The position numbers and the translations under genes were made by a program. Below, in pieces: positions 1 to 13,800 of a stretch of DNA of 60,000 bases (the first letter of the stretch is position 1; each line of letters begins with the position of its first letter). Under the pieces are notes generated by a model. The model was not told the DNA's origin. It ran no database searches and saw nothing but the letters and a program-made list of their open reading frames with translations. Origin of the DNA: Owenia fusiformis (lineage: Eukaryota; Annelida; Polychaeta; Sabellida; Oweniidae); contig CAIIXF020000007.1 of the NCBI GenBank assembly GCA_903813345.2, positions 12,818,714 through 12,878,713 of the forward strand, given 5' to 3'.

Positions 1-666
1 ATTGGACATAAGTTATTCAAGCATTTGTAGTATCCTTAATTTACATCTTATTCACATAAAACAATTATGATATGTTTAGATTGAAATGAAGTTGATATAA
101 ATATACAACACCAAATATGATACAAAATTATCAGCCACCAGTTAATCGCCGTATGTCTATCCAATACCATTAGCATTAACATACAACTGTGATGGTGAGG
201 ATGAGGTCACAACTGAAACGTTATAATACTATGTAGTAACTATGTAGTTATATGTTAAGAGCAATACCATGGTAACACCAATGGTTACAAGCACAAATTG
301 TATCAAATATTAACACAGAGTAGCCTCTTTTTAACATAGAATATTTTCTATTTAGAAATGGTTTGATAAGATGTTAAGAGTGAATACTTATTATGAATTA
401 CTAATTGGAGTTGTTAGGTAACATAGAAATGGAGTATTATATGGATAGGACGACAGTTAGTTACAGGGGCATGTTTGGTTATTCTTCTTTAATGAGAGCT
501 TGGAAAACTCATTGCATAGTTAGTAGTAGTTTGGTGTTCACTTTTACACTTTCTGCATTCATGAGTTTTCCAAGCTTTGGTTATTCCAGTCTTTGATTGT
601 GAAAGTAATATGTTGTAATGAATTTAAAATAATTTAGGATAAGAATTAAAGCTACAATCACATTAA

Positions 667-1267
667 AGGAATATACCTTGCCAAACCATCTCTCTCCTCA
701 TATGGTAGCTATAACCATATATATGCTTGCCATGTTTAGCAAAACACGCAAAAATGTTTTGATATGGTCAAATTTGATCACTTAGAAATGTGATGCTCAA
801 TTCCAGTAAGCTGCCATCTTTAAAATTTCACACAGGAAGTGATGTCATCGACTCTCAACTTTGCATATAGCATTTAGGTGAGGAGCTATTAAGAATTACA
901 AAACCAGCTAAATATTCTTTTCAACATTGTATCTTATTTAATCCTTCTGAAAATCTCTTCTTTTATTCTAAGTTGACAAGCCCTGAAAATATTTTTGAAC
1001 AGAAAGTAATGATCACTTGTCTAGAAGTGATTTTGTGCTACTTTCCTATACTGTTATGGGCAAGGTTATAGAAGTTGAGAGTTGATGACATCACTTCCTG
1101 CAAGAAATCTTAAAAGATGGCAGCTCACTGGAAATAAGCACTAGATTTTTAAATGATCAATATTGACCATATTAAAACATTTTCCCATTCTTTGCTAAAT
1201 ATGGAAACTATATATATGATTATAGCTACCATATCAAGAGAGAAAGGGTCTGGCAAGGAATATTCCT
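667..1267. mobile_element. Fold-back MITE with TTAA target duplication (piggyBac-like)
   Basis: Two inverted arms of about 200 bp (667-870 and 1066-1267) flank a 190-bp centre. Ends read AGGAATATACCTTGCC on the left and, in reverse complement, AGGAATATTCCTTGCC on the right. TTAA sits immediately outside both ends (663-666 and 1268-1271), the target site of the piggyBac superfamily. No coding capacity is seen, so it is non-autonomous. The rest of 1-1654 shows nothing I can support as a gene. Confidence 0.7.
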
Positions 1268-1654
1268 TTAAGAAAAAATGAATACCAATTACTAAAGTTA
1301 GAATACATTCATCCATATATCTATACTTACATGCATGTTTGATTATTAAAAAAACTACTCCTATACTTATAGGATATATAGTATAACTTCCGACTTGACA
1401 TAATGATGTACACTAAGTTAGGTTTCCTTTGTTACGAATTGCATATTTATTTATATTTTATATTTTACTTACATGTATTTATGTAATCAGTGTCAATATA
1501 GTGAAAGAAGTGTTTAACTTGAAATGACCTTTGACATTACACTAAAACTGCCTATAAAGAATTATAGTCTGGTTTTTCATTATAAACAGTGGAAAACATC
1601 CCCCAATATCCCCTGTCCTTGCCCCTTGTACATTTCTTCATATTTCTCCCACAG

Positions 1655-1819
1655 TGGTAATGCGCCCCCTGGTGGCGTGTTGTAATGCAGAGGGCGTATC
1701 AGCAGATTGTGTTGCTATATGCAGAGACGGAATTACACCAGAGAAAGCCAGTAGCAAGTTAGAAATTGAGTGTCTCCAAAAATTTGGAGAATCCATCGAG
1801 AAATGTCATTCAGTAGAAG
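1655..1819 (+). CDS. Possible exon encoding a DB-module-like cysteine-rich domain
   Basis: A good polypyrimidine acceptor (ends CCCACAG) and donor (GAAG|GTAAAG) bound a 165-nt phase 1-1 exon in frame with the following LDL-A exons. The peptide has the spacing CC-x6-C-x3-C, then two later cysteines, and begins [20 protein letters not shown]. This resembles the DB module (PF01682), known from nematode and some lophotrochozoan extracellular proteins. DB modules are not part of standard LRP1. It may be an inserted module, an alternative exon, or a cryptic exon that is not used. Confidence 0.45.
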
Positions 1820-4800
1820 GTAAAGAGTAAGACAACCCCTGCTGCGTTGGTGGATACACCCACATGGCATCCACACAATACAGTATACTGACCCTACTAG
1901 TTTATAGCTGGTTTGGGTATACTACACATTCATACATGTTCAGATTAATAGTTCTCACCAGTTAGGGTAGGAATATTCAGATTTGTTGTTACTTGGAGAC
2001 CTTGTTTTGTTTCTGAGGGGTCTCAAGACTTGATTTGGAGACCCCTTAAAACCACGAAATAATTATTTTGATCTTTCAAATCACTGTTTTTAATATACAG
2101 TATACAATTATTGACCTCTCCAGAGGTTTACTGTCAAAATTATATCCCGAGACTGTAAACCGAGACCGTAAAATTATTCACCGCTCGTTGACCAATCAAA
2201 ATCGAGTATTTCAACTGAGGTACTAACAATATTTATTATTTAATGTGGTTCTAAGAGGTCTTAGAGGAATGTTTGATATCTCAGGAATAACCATAAGGTC
2301 TCTTGTATTAAGAGTTGCCGTGGCATTATATGTGTACAATATTATAAAGTTGTTGGTTGTGCCACATTATACCAATGTCCCAGAATGCAGAGATTAAGGT
2401 GCCACCTCTTATGCTTCACACTAATCCATTTTAGAGGATCCCGTTTCATTTACAAAATTCACAAATCTTTTATTAACAAAAATGATTTAGTTATCTGGTA
2501 GTAAATGAAATAATTTACATGTGGAATTTAGTGGAACTATTGAGATGGCTTCTTAGACCTTGTTTATCCGTGTTGTGCTGGCCATCACACCACGATTTAC
2601 ATTGGAACTGCTATAGTCACAAACATTTAATATTACTAAAATATGTACACGTATCTGATTCCCAACCTTAATAAATTGATAATAAGAATAATATGCTTGG
2701 TTTTTATTTAGAAAATGTTCTTGTTTTATTTCACATGAGAACTTTGTATTATAGTGCTTGTTCCATATTACAAGTTAAAGAACATTTTATAACCTTCCCC
2801 CATAAACGTACTAATAAGCAATTTTATTTATTTAGTCATAATATGTTTTTATACAATTTTACAGGCATGTCATTGTATGTCTAAGTAGAAAAGGCTGCTT
2901 AGAAACCGTTAACAGTATTTCAACTTTGCAATAACTTTACTTCAGCTTTGCAATAACACTATGTTAGCTTTGCTTGTGTGCATTTTTCTGAATGCCTCAT
3001 ATGTTCCACAAGATGGTAATAAACTTATAATGCATGGTGCTTTGTGTTTGTTACAGTGCAATTGTAATCTAAAATGTAATTAAGAATTTTATAAATAACC
3101 CAACTAGCATTTAAAATGATTATTTCATAAATTACAAAAACTTAAAAAAGTTAATTATCATCATAACTTTTCTCATGCTTCATTAAATTGATAATGATAA
3201 TCACACAAAAGCTTTAGTTTTTTGTCCAATCTTTCCCCTGAATATATTTTATCTATTGTTTCATTTTATTTGTACTTGTAGTTCTTGCATCTCTTTTTTA
3301 TCTATCATATGCTATAAATCAGTCTTTTGCATGATTTACGTCTTCTATGATTTATGCCTCCTATTATGCATGTTTTAATGTTTCTCCTGCCTTAATGTCT
3401 GAGGTAAAGCCCAAATAATATTCACAAATGATATTTCATTTTTAGTTGGAACCAAATAATTCAGTCAGCCATGAAGTGAAGCCAAGCTGTAAGGAGTGAA
3501 TAAAACACCCTTTCCTATAGGCTTATGTAAGAGGTGAATAAATCACCCTTTCCTATGGGCTTATATAAGGAGTGAATAAATCACCCTTTCCTATAGGCTT
3601 ATGGGATGACTGCATGTTTTTGTGTCTTATATTGAAAGAATTTTATGTTTTCAGCCTATAGCTGCCTTGAAAGCCAGTTCCAGTGTGATGATAAGAAACA
3701 ATGTATTCCAAGACGGTTTGTATGCAATGGCGCATATGACTGTGAGGATAAATCTGATGAACAGGGAAACGGCACTCTAGATTGTGGTAAGTAAAGGTCA
3801 TTAAGTCAATTACAGTGAATGTATTCAAATACCATACAAATGACTAAAATAACAAGAAGTTATGGAGGTTGAGCCATATTTGGTGTATCCATTTGTCTCT
3901 TTCACTAAGCTAAGTTATATTCAGAACTCCTATTCCAATATTCCATAAGTGAGTAAATATAATTTGTATTCCCCTGGCCTGACTGTGTTTTGTATTTTTT
4001 GAATATTTTACCTCTATTTACCAGCTACTCGTGTGTGCAGAGACAGTGAGTTCCGTTGTGAGAAAAACAGAATCTGCATTCCACAGAGCTGGGTATGTGA
4101 CGGCACTCATGACTGCGGATTGGATGATAACTCAGATGAAGTCCAGGATGAACGATGCTGTAAGTACTTATCAACTGGATAAACCACATGTAGCTAGAAT
4201 TTACCAATTTCTTTAGTTTCTTATGAATTGTAAAGGGTCGTTGAGAGATTGCTCAGATCCATCTAAAGATTTAATACATTCTGTCTGAGAGAGGTTTCTA
4301 CATTTAAATCATGTTCCACAAGAGATATATCAATTTTTAAATATTGTATAAAAACAAACTGGACTAAAAAATTGCCAGCTGGTGGGTGCCACAACTGTCA
4401 CATTAATTTTGTCATCAAAATTCCAAGAAGCTCACCAGTTCAGCTTGGCATTTTCGCAGATGCTAGAGCAGACTAATTAATGCTGAGTAATATACTTAGT
4501 GGCCATTTAAAATCTTTCAATAAATAAAAATCACTGTTGTCTTGATTTATATTATGGCGCTCCCTACCTGTGAGTTTGTATGAGTTTCATATTTTCAGCG
4601 CCCCCTACCTGTGAAAAAGATGAGTTCAGATGTGACAATTATTTCTGTGTTCCGAGTGCATTCAGGTGTGACCACAATGATGATTGCAGTGATGGCTCTG
4701 ATGAAAAAGGATGTGTTGGTAAGTGAAAACTCTAATGGGGAACAGTTGTAAAGCTAGACCCTCCATTTTAAATGACCACAATGATGATTGTAGTGATGGC

Positions 4801-7800
4801 TCTGATGAAAAAGGATGTGTTGGTAAGTGGGAATCTAATGGGGAACAGTTGTAAAGCTAGACCCTCCATTTTAAATGACCACAATGATGATTGTAGTGAT
4901 GGCTCTGATGAAAAAGGATGTGTTGGTAAGTGGGAATCTAATGTGGAACAGTTGTAAAGCTAGACCCTCCATTTTAAATGACCACAATGATGATTGTAGT
5001 GATGGCTCTGATGAAAAAGGATGTGTTGGTAAGTGGGAATCTAATGGGGAACAGTTGTAAAGCTAGACCCTCCATTTTAAATGACCACAATGATGATTGC
5101 AGTGATGGCTCTGATGAAAAAGGATGTGTTGGTAAGTGAGAACTCTAATGTGGAACAGTTGTAAAGCTAGACCCTCCATTTTAAATGACCACAATGATGA
5201 TTGTAGTGATGGCTCTGATGAAAAAGGATGTGTTGGTAAGTGGGAATCTAATGGGGAACAGTTGTAAAGCTAGACCCTCCATTTTAAATGACCACAATGA
5301 TGATTGTAGTGATGGCTCTGATGAAAAAGGATGTGTTGGTAAGTGAGAACTCTAATGGGGAACAGTTGTAAAGCTAGACCCTCCATTTTAAATGACCACA
5401 ATGATGATTGTAGTGATGGCTCTGATGAAAAAGGATGTGTTGGTAAGTGGGAACTCTAATGGGGAACAGTTGTAAAGCTAGACCCTCCATTTTAAATGAC
5501 CACAATGATGATTGTAGTGATGGCTCTGATGAAAAAGGATGTGTTGGTAAGTGGGAACTCTAATGGGGAACAGTTGTAAAGCTAGACCCTCCATTTTAAA
5601 TGACCACAATGATGATTGTAGTGATGGCTCTGATGAAAAAGGATGTGTTGGTAAGTGAGAACTCTAATGTGGAACAGTTGTAAAGCTAGACCCTCCATTT
5701 TAAATGACCACAATGATGATTGTAGTGATGGCTCTGATGAAAAAGGATGTGTTGGTAAGTGGGAATCTAATGTGGAACAGTTGTAAAGCTAGACCCTCCA
5801 TTTTAAATGACCACAATGATGATTGTAGTGATGGCTCTGATGAAAAAGGATGTGTTGGTAAGTGGGAACTCTAATGTGGAACAGTTGTAAAGCTAGACCC
5901 TCCATTTTAAATGACCACAATGATGATTGTAGTGATGGCTCTGATGAAAAAGGATGTGTTGGTAAGTGAGAACTCTAATGTGGAACAGTTGTAAAGCTAG
6001 ACCCTCCATTTTAAATGACCACAATGATGATTGTAGTGATGGCTCTGATGAAAAAGGATGTGTTGGTAAGTGGGAATCTAATGTGGAACAGTTGTAAAGC
6101 TAGACCCTCCATTTTAAATGACCACAATGATGATTGTAGTGATGGCTCTGATGAAAAAGGATGTGTTGGTAAGTGGGAACTCTAATGGGGAACAGTTGTA
6201 AAGCTAGACCCTCCATTTTAAATGACCACAATGATGATTGTAGTGATGGCTCTGATGAAAAAGGATGTGTTGGTAAGTGAGAATCTAATTTGGAACAGTT
6301 GTAAAGCTAGACCCTCCATTTTAAATGACCACAATGATGATTGTAGTGATGGCTCTGATGAAAAAGGATGTGTTGGTAAGTGGGAACTCTAATGTGGAAC
6401 AGTTGTAAAGCTAGACCCTCCATTTTAAATGACCACAATGATGATTGTAGTGATGGCTCTGATGAAAAAGGATGTGTTGGTAAGTGGGAATCTAATGGGG
6501 AACAGTTGTAAAGCTAGACCCTCCATTTTAAATGACCACAATGATGATTGTAGTGATGGCTCTGATGAAAAAGGATGTGTTGGTAAGTGGGAACTCTAAT
6601 GTGGAACAGTTGTAAAGCTAGACCCTCCATTTTAAATGACCACAATGATGATTGTAGTGATGGCTCTGATGAAAAAGGATGTGTTGGTAAGTGAGAACTC
6701 TAATGGGGAACAGTTGTAAAGCTAGACCCTCCATTTTAAATGACCACAATGATGATTGTAGTGATGGCTCTGATGAAAAAGGATGTGTTGGTAAGTGAGA
6801 ACTCTAATGGGGAACAGTTGTAAAGCTAGACCCTCCATTTTAAATGACCACAATGATGATTGTAGTGATGGCTCTGATGAAAAAGGATGTGTTGGTAAGT
6901 GGGAACCAATGTGGAACAGTTGTAAAGCTAGACCCTCCATTTTAAATGACCACAATGATGATTGTAGTGATGGCTCTGATGAAAAAGGATGTGTTGGTAA
7001 GTGGGAACCAATGTGGAACAGTTGTAAAGCTAGACCCTCCATTTTAAATGACCACAATGATGATTGTAGTGATGGCTCTGATGAAAAAGGATGTGTTGGT
7101 AAGTGGGAACTCTAATGGGGAACAGTTGTAAAGCTAGACCCTCCATTTTAAATGACCACAATGATGATTGTAGTGATGGCTCTGATGAAAAAGGATGTGT
7201 TGGTAAGTGAGAATCTAATTTGGAACAGTTGTAAAGCTAGACCCTCCATTTTAAATGACCACAATGATGATTGTAGTGATGGCTCTGATGAAAAAGGATG
7301 TGTTGGTAAGTGGGAACTCTAATGTGGAACAGTTGTAAAGCTAGACCCTCCATTTTAAATGACCACAATGATGATTGTAGTGATGGCTCTGATGAAAAAG
7401 GATGTGTTGGTAAGTGGGAATCTAATGGGGAACAGTTGTAAAGCTAGACCCTCCATTTTAAATGACCACAATGATGATTGTAGTGATGGCTCTGATGAAA
7501 AAGGATGTGTTGGTAAGTGGGAACTCTAATGGGGAACAGTTGTAAAGCTAGACCCTCCATTTTAAATGACCACAATGATGATTGTAGTGATGGCTCTGAT
7601 GAAAAAGGATGTGTTGGTAAGTGGGAACCAATGTGGAACAGTTGTAAAGCTAGACCCTCCATTTTAAATGACCACAATGATGATTGTAGTGATGGCTCTG
7701 ATGAAAAAGGATGTGTTGGTAAGTGGGAACCAATGTGGAACAGTTGTAAAGCTAGACCCTCCATTTTAAATGACCACAATGATGATTGTAGTGATGGCTC

Positions 7801-10800
7801 TGATGAAAAAGGATGTGTTGGTAAGTGGGAATCTAATGGGGAACAGTTGTAAAGCTAAAGTGGACATTGAGGCTATGCATATGGTAAATGCTAAGACAAA
7901 TGTTGATCTTAAAGATTTCTCTATGCTTGTGAAAATTGATAACTTAAACTTAAAAAGAAAAGATTTTATTAAACATTTTTCCAATATTTTACGATTATAT
8001 TGCAATTATATTACATCATCATGTTACTTTAATTATATTACGGTTAAGACCTGTCTAAAAACCACTCAATTTGGTCAAAAGTGTTTGGATTGTGTTCACA
8101 TTTCAAGTTTTTTTACATTAAAATCTGGCAGATAAAAAAGGAAGAAAGCATGAGGGTTTGAGTCACACATTTTACTTTACAAAGATTCTATATTTCCTTT
8201 CAGATTTCCAAATATGTGAGGAGAGCCAGTACCAATGTGCTAATGGTCACTGCATTGAGCAAGTACAAGTATGTGACCATTTTCCTCATTGCACTGATCA
8301 CTCAGATGAGAACCAATGCGCTACACCAGTATGCTCTAACCCATCAGACTTTGAGTGTGACAATGGTGCATGTATAAATGAGACATTTCTGTGTAATGGT
8401 CAGGATGACTGTGGCGACTTTTCAGATGAACAGAATTGTGGTAAGTATGGCAAATCAATTGTAGAAAATAGACACATCAGGAAATGAGATTTTTTTTAAA
8501 AATGCTCTCATTTCTCAGATAACATGTTAAACCTAATTGGGTGCATTATTAATTTACCATTATAGATAGAAATAGAAGACTGGTAATTTATTGTCATGTT
8601 ATTATTATTTTGATGTCATGTAATTATTACTTTGATGTCATGTAATTATTACTTTGATGTCATGTAAGTATTACTTTGATGTCATGTTATTATTACTTTG
8701 ATGTCATGTTACTATTCACTAGTCAGTGGGATGTAACAAAATTGGGTCAAAGAATAAGTTCAGATTAGAGAGGTGTTCGGATATACAAGTTTTACTGTAT
8801 TTTCTGCATAGGTATTAATATGTGTGAGTGGAGCAACCCTTGTGACCAGATCTGCATTAACAAAACAGTTGGTTATGAGTGTAGATGTCACCCTGGATTG
8901 TACTACAACAAGACACGGAGACATTGTAGAGGTAGGTCTAATAACAAATGAGGATTTCAGCCCTTAATGGTTTAGTAAGTTAATTTTGTTATCCCATCAA
9001 AAATGTCTTGAATGATGTAGAGAACGCCTTCATCTGACCATCTTTACACCTTTCAATCAAAAAATGGCAGGCACCTTAATAAAGCCACTTTGTAATATAC
9101 ATCACTACATTTTTGCTATAACCCCAAAAGTGCCAAAATGATGTTGTTCATTCTCTAAATTTGGTGATTGTGTTTGTCATCTGGAACAAACAGTTCCTAT
9201 TGTAATTACAACCAAGTGATGGCATTTTGTCATATGAATTCCTTGTGAAATGAATTGTATAAAACCATGTTCACTCTTTTAATACAGTTACAAATGAAAT
9301 AATGAAACACTGAATAAATAAAATGTTTATTTTGCTAACAGATATTGATGAGTGTGAGAACAGGTCTTTGAACAACTGTTCCCAATTCTGTCGTAACACG
9401 TATGGTAACTTCACGTGTAGCTGTGCTGATAAATACAAGTTAGACATGGACAAGATGACTTGTAAAGCTAACTCAGGTAGGCCATATTTATGACGATTTT
9501 TTAGTATCCAAAGGTGTCTTTTTAGACACAGTAATTATTAAATGGAACACCTTTAAAAGTATAATTCTGATATTTCTGGAGCTCTATATTTCTACATATA
9601 AACACGGGGGTAAAGCAGACCCGATGATGCAATGAGCTTGCTCGGCGGTATCATGACTGTGTAACGGGTCTTAATGTATAAGTGTGCTCGGTGGTAGGTT
9701 CAAACAATGTGGATCCTCAAAGCATGTGCTCATGGTATATTCGTGTTTTAACACCCGTGTATAAATAAAAGTTTATTTCAGTTTCTACATAAAAAGTATT
9801 TTGACCATTACAGATGTGATACCTTACTTAGTTGTTGCCAACAGATACTACATGCGAAAAGTCTCATTTGATGGCAGCAGTGTGTCCTTAATAGCCTCAG
9901 ATCTGATCAATGCTGTGGCAGTGGATTTTGATTGGCAGTCGCAGATGATCTACTGGTCTGACGTCACGAGTACCAGTAGCACCATCAATAGAATCAACAT
10001 TTCAAAAACAGGAGATGACAGAGTAAAAGAGGTAAGATACCATGTGATTTAACAATGCTACTCTCACAACACACAGTGCAGCTCATTTTATGATTTTCCT
10101 TTTTAGAACTGGACTCACTCCGAGTAAATAATAATGTCAAACCTCAATGTTTTCCTCATGCATTTATTGATCGGCTGAATGAGTTTTCATGGGTTGATCA
10201 ACATATTTGTGTCAATATCAATGAAAACATTCACACCAATACTTCTGAAAACAGGCTGATATTTTGGAAATTGACGACGATTCCTGGGTCCAAAATCTAC
10301 TACTACATGTTTACAAAGGAATGAATGTTTGTTTGTGTGAGAAAAGGTGGAGAAATATTTTTGAATCAATAACTCCCATGATGCTTTGCGAGTGTCAAAT
10401 TGGCGATATCGCTGCAGTCTAACGTTCATTATAGCTTTCAATTCATCACTTGAAGGTTATCATGAGCGTACTTATAGTTTTAAAAATTCTGGAGGCACAT
10501 CTGTAACAACATTGTGCACAGATACGGCTCAATCAATTAATGTAAGTGAATTTACCCTATTATCGCCCAATCACTCTGACTAGACTAGACTGGGATGCTT
10601 TGTCTTGGGATGTTTTGTCTAGAAACTGATATCACACACATATTAACTTTCAGGAAATCCATAACACGACTCTGCGAAATCCAGATGGCATTGCAGTTGA
10701 CTGGGTAGGACGTAACCTCTACTGGTGCGACAAAACAACTGACACAATTGAGGTCTCGAAACTTGATGGCCGCTTTCGTAAAGTAATTGTGTCCAGTGAA

Positions 10801-13800
10801 CTTCGTGAACCTAGAGCGATATCTACGCATCCTCTACGTGGGTTCTTGTTTTACTCTGATTGGGGGGAGAAACCTCATATCGGAAGAGTAGGAATGGATG
10901 GCTCACAGCTAAATAGCTCATTTGTGACTAAGAACTTGGGCTGGCCTAATGCGTTGACTATTGACTATGTAATGGATCTAGTCTACTGGGCTGATGCAAG
11001 GTGAGTGGGTGAATATAAAATTAGGGGTCTGCATTATTATAGAGGTTATTTTCATTTACATTTTATAACCCAAAAACACAAAAAAAAAATTTTATTCATT
11101 GCTCTAATCATTTTTTATTTTAAGCCATAAGAAAAACAAGAGTTTGATGTAAGATGATATGGGCACATTTTGGGATCATGGATAACTTATCAAACATAAT
11201 CCATATTCATGTACCCTCTCCATTATATGCACATTGTAGCATGTTGAAAACTGAAAAAAAGTGAAAACGTTTTTTGCTTTTGGTCTTCATTACCTAGACA
11301 TTACTTAGGAATCTTAGCCTTATTCTACTTAATTCAGGGTGAAAATAGAGTTACATAAGCTAAGGTACCCATGTAATTGGACATTATTCAAGATTTTGCT
11401 GTTCAGATATTATCTTTTCTTATCAGTATTTTGTGTATTTGAGTGCTCTGTACTCTCATATGAAATACACTCTAAGGCAATGTCAAGTTCACTATTTGCA
11501 GTTTAACCTTCATTATCTCTCTTCAATCTGTCATTGCACCTCATGTTCAAAACAATGGTATTCTCGGGTTTGAATTTCATCAAAATACTTTCATATATTT
11601 CTTTTGTGTATGTCATATATTAATGTTCAATTTTCATGATTCTTCAAAAAACTGTATGCAATGTAATTTATATGAATATTTAATTTATATCTTTACATGG
11701 TGCAGTATAATAAGCCAAATCTTAGGTGAAATATCCATGAACTCAAAGCTGGAGAATATCACATTAATTACACGAACCTTCACTGCCCAATCAGAAATCT
11801 ACTTTTGTGAATATGTGGAAAAAATTATTTTTAAATTATGAAAGCACAAACTTTATACAAAAATCTCTTTTTTATAACAAGCATTTTTTCATAAGCATAT
11901 TTGAAATTACCTGTGTTTGTATTTTAGGTATGACTATATAGCATACGTTGATATATATGGAAACAATCGCCATACTGTCATCACCCAATCCCCAGAGCTG
12001 CCTCACATCTTCGCGATCACATTGTTCGAGAGCTACATCTTCTGGACTGATTGGGAGCGGAAAAGTATAGAACGAGCAAATAAGATCACAGGAAAAGACA
12101 AATTAGAAGTCACCAAATTCATACACAGACCGATGGATGTACACGTTATGCATCCGTTTAGACAAATGCCAAGTATGTGAAGTTATTTTTTCATTTCTCC
12201 GCAATATTAGTATTTTTCACCTTTCCATCTGTTATATATTCATTAAGGAATATTTTAGATGATTTTTAAAGCACATTAATGCTTTACATAACTGTCTGAT
12301 ATAAGAGATGGAGTTACATATTATGTGCCAGTTGTTAGTTACCAGTTTACCACCAATATGACATCACTTAATTCAGATTACTATATCTAGTTATATGGTA
12401 GACATAACCAAAAAGTTCCTCAAAACGTGACTAAAATATAAATTTAGTAAACCAATTTCCTTCTAAGCTTTTTGAGTAATGATAATTATATGTTGATTAA
12501 AAAGAAGTATTTTCAATAAAATCAAATATCTTTCACTTTCATCATAAGCTCTGAGGACTCATCTCAACCTACAGTAGAAATCATATTTTCAAAAAAAATG
12601 AATTTTCAAAGTTCAAATGATTTAACTTGAAATCTTACATTCTAATTTCAATTCTGATATCACCTTAACATAATTTCTTGTTTATTTGGACATGTTGTCC
12701 TTGAATTGTTGGTTTTTGCAAAGCCGTAAAATGTTACTTCTTCATATCTGCCTTGATTCTATCCAACAAGATGGTAGAAAGGGGACTTTCTTCATCTTCG
12801 CTCAATTTGATGAGCTCAACCATGGCTCTCTTGTCTGCATCAAAACTCCTGATGATGTCTTCCAGGGTTTTGAAGAAGATGTTCACTTGCAGGATGCGGT
12901 CCTCTTCTTTGAAATTCAGCAGGGGGTTGTCCTCCATTTCAGTCAAGGGTTGTATAACTGTGGCATACTCAACCAAACATTGGTACACCTAAAAACAAAT
13001 ATCATCCTATGGTTGTTATTGCTGCCAGTGACTTAGCAATGAAACTGGTTAAGAAATGGGCAACTCACAACAATGACAATGAATATACAGCTCACTGTGA
13101 GGGAAATAGCTTGATAGAATAAGTATTAGTTGTAGTTTCTTACCCCAGAATCATCCTCAATGGTGCGTATCATGTTCATGTATGGCCTTGGTGTTCCGCC
13201 TCTGATCACAGTGGTCTTCAACTTATCTTTGTCCTTATCCCTCAGCTCGATTTTCTTATCCACATTGGCAATATTGCTTGGCAGAATTCCAGACTCAGGT
13301 ACCAAGATATAAATCTTAAGCGGCATGTATGTTACTCCACTCTTTGTCTGGAGATACTTCTCAATGCGACCTTTCAAATCTGGAAGTGATGGATAGGAAC
13401 TGTGATGATAAATTAAGGATGTAATTTTAAAGGTTCATGTTCATGTGTTCACCTGTAAAAATTGACCCGATATTAATAAATCAATGTACATGTATTCTAT
13501 TAAGTTGAATTTTCAAGTCTGAATTGATTCTAGAGTAATCTAATTTCTCATACCAAGTTGTTTTCCCTCCTCCCCCTGGGGTGGTATGATGATGTTAAGA
13601 TATGAGTAGAAGTACCCATATGCCATTCCAAACCCAACGTCATTGCCCTGTAGGCCGATTTCCAATGGTGTGCTGTCTGAAATATGAAAGTTTAAGGGAG
13701 AATCAGGGAATTATCCTAAAACTGTGAATTTCAGAATTTTCAATAACATCACAATTTGGTAAGATATCATGGCTCTTTATATGTGGAATGATAAATACAT

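Noticed and set aside
6722-7852. Open frames of about 110 codons on both strands in the LRP1 array
   Set aside because: Products of the 102-104 bp minisatellite. The + strand frames copy LDL-A exon ends, the minus strand frames are their complement.
4719-7857. CRISPR-like array
   Set aside because: Units are contiguous 103-bp repeats without unique spacers, in an animal gene.
9597-9765. tRNA or tRNA-derived SINE
   Set aside because: A GGTTCAAA stretch hints at a B box, but no A box, cloverleaf or 3' tail could be found; inverted ends fit a MITE better.
12686-13036. + strand open frames over the TIR-STING exons
   Set aside because: Antisense shadows. The minus strand shows conserved STING motifs and matching splice phases.
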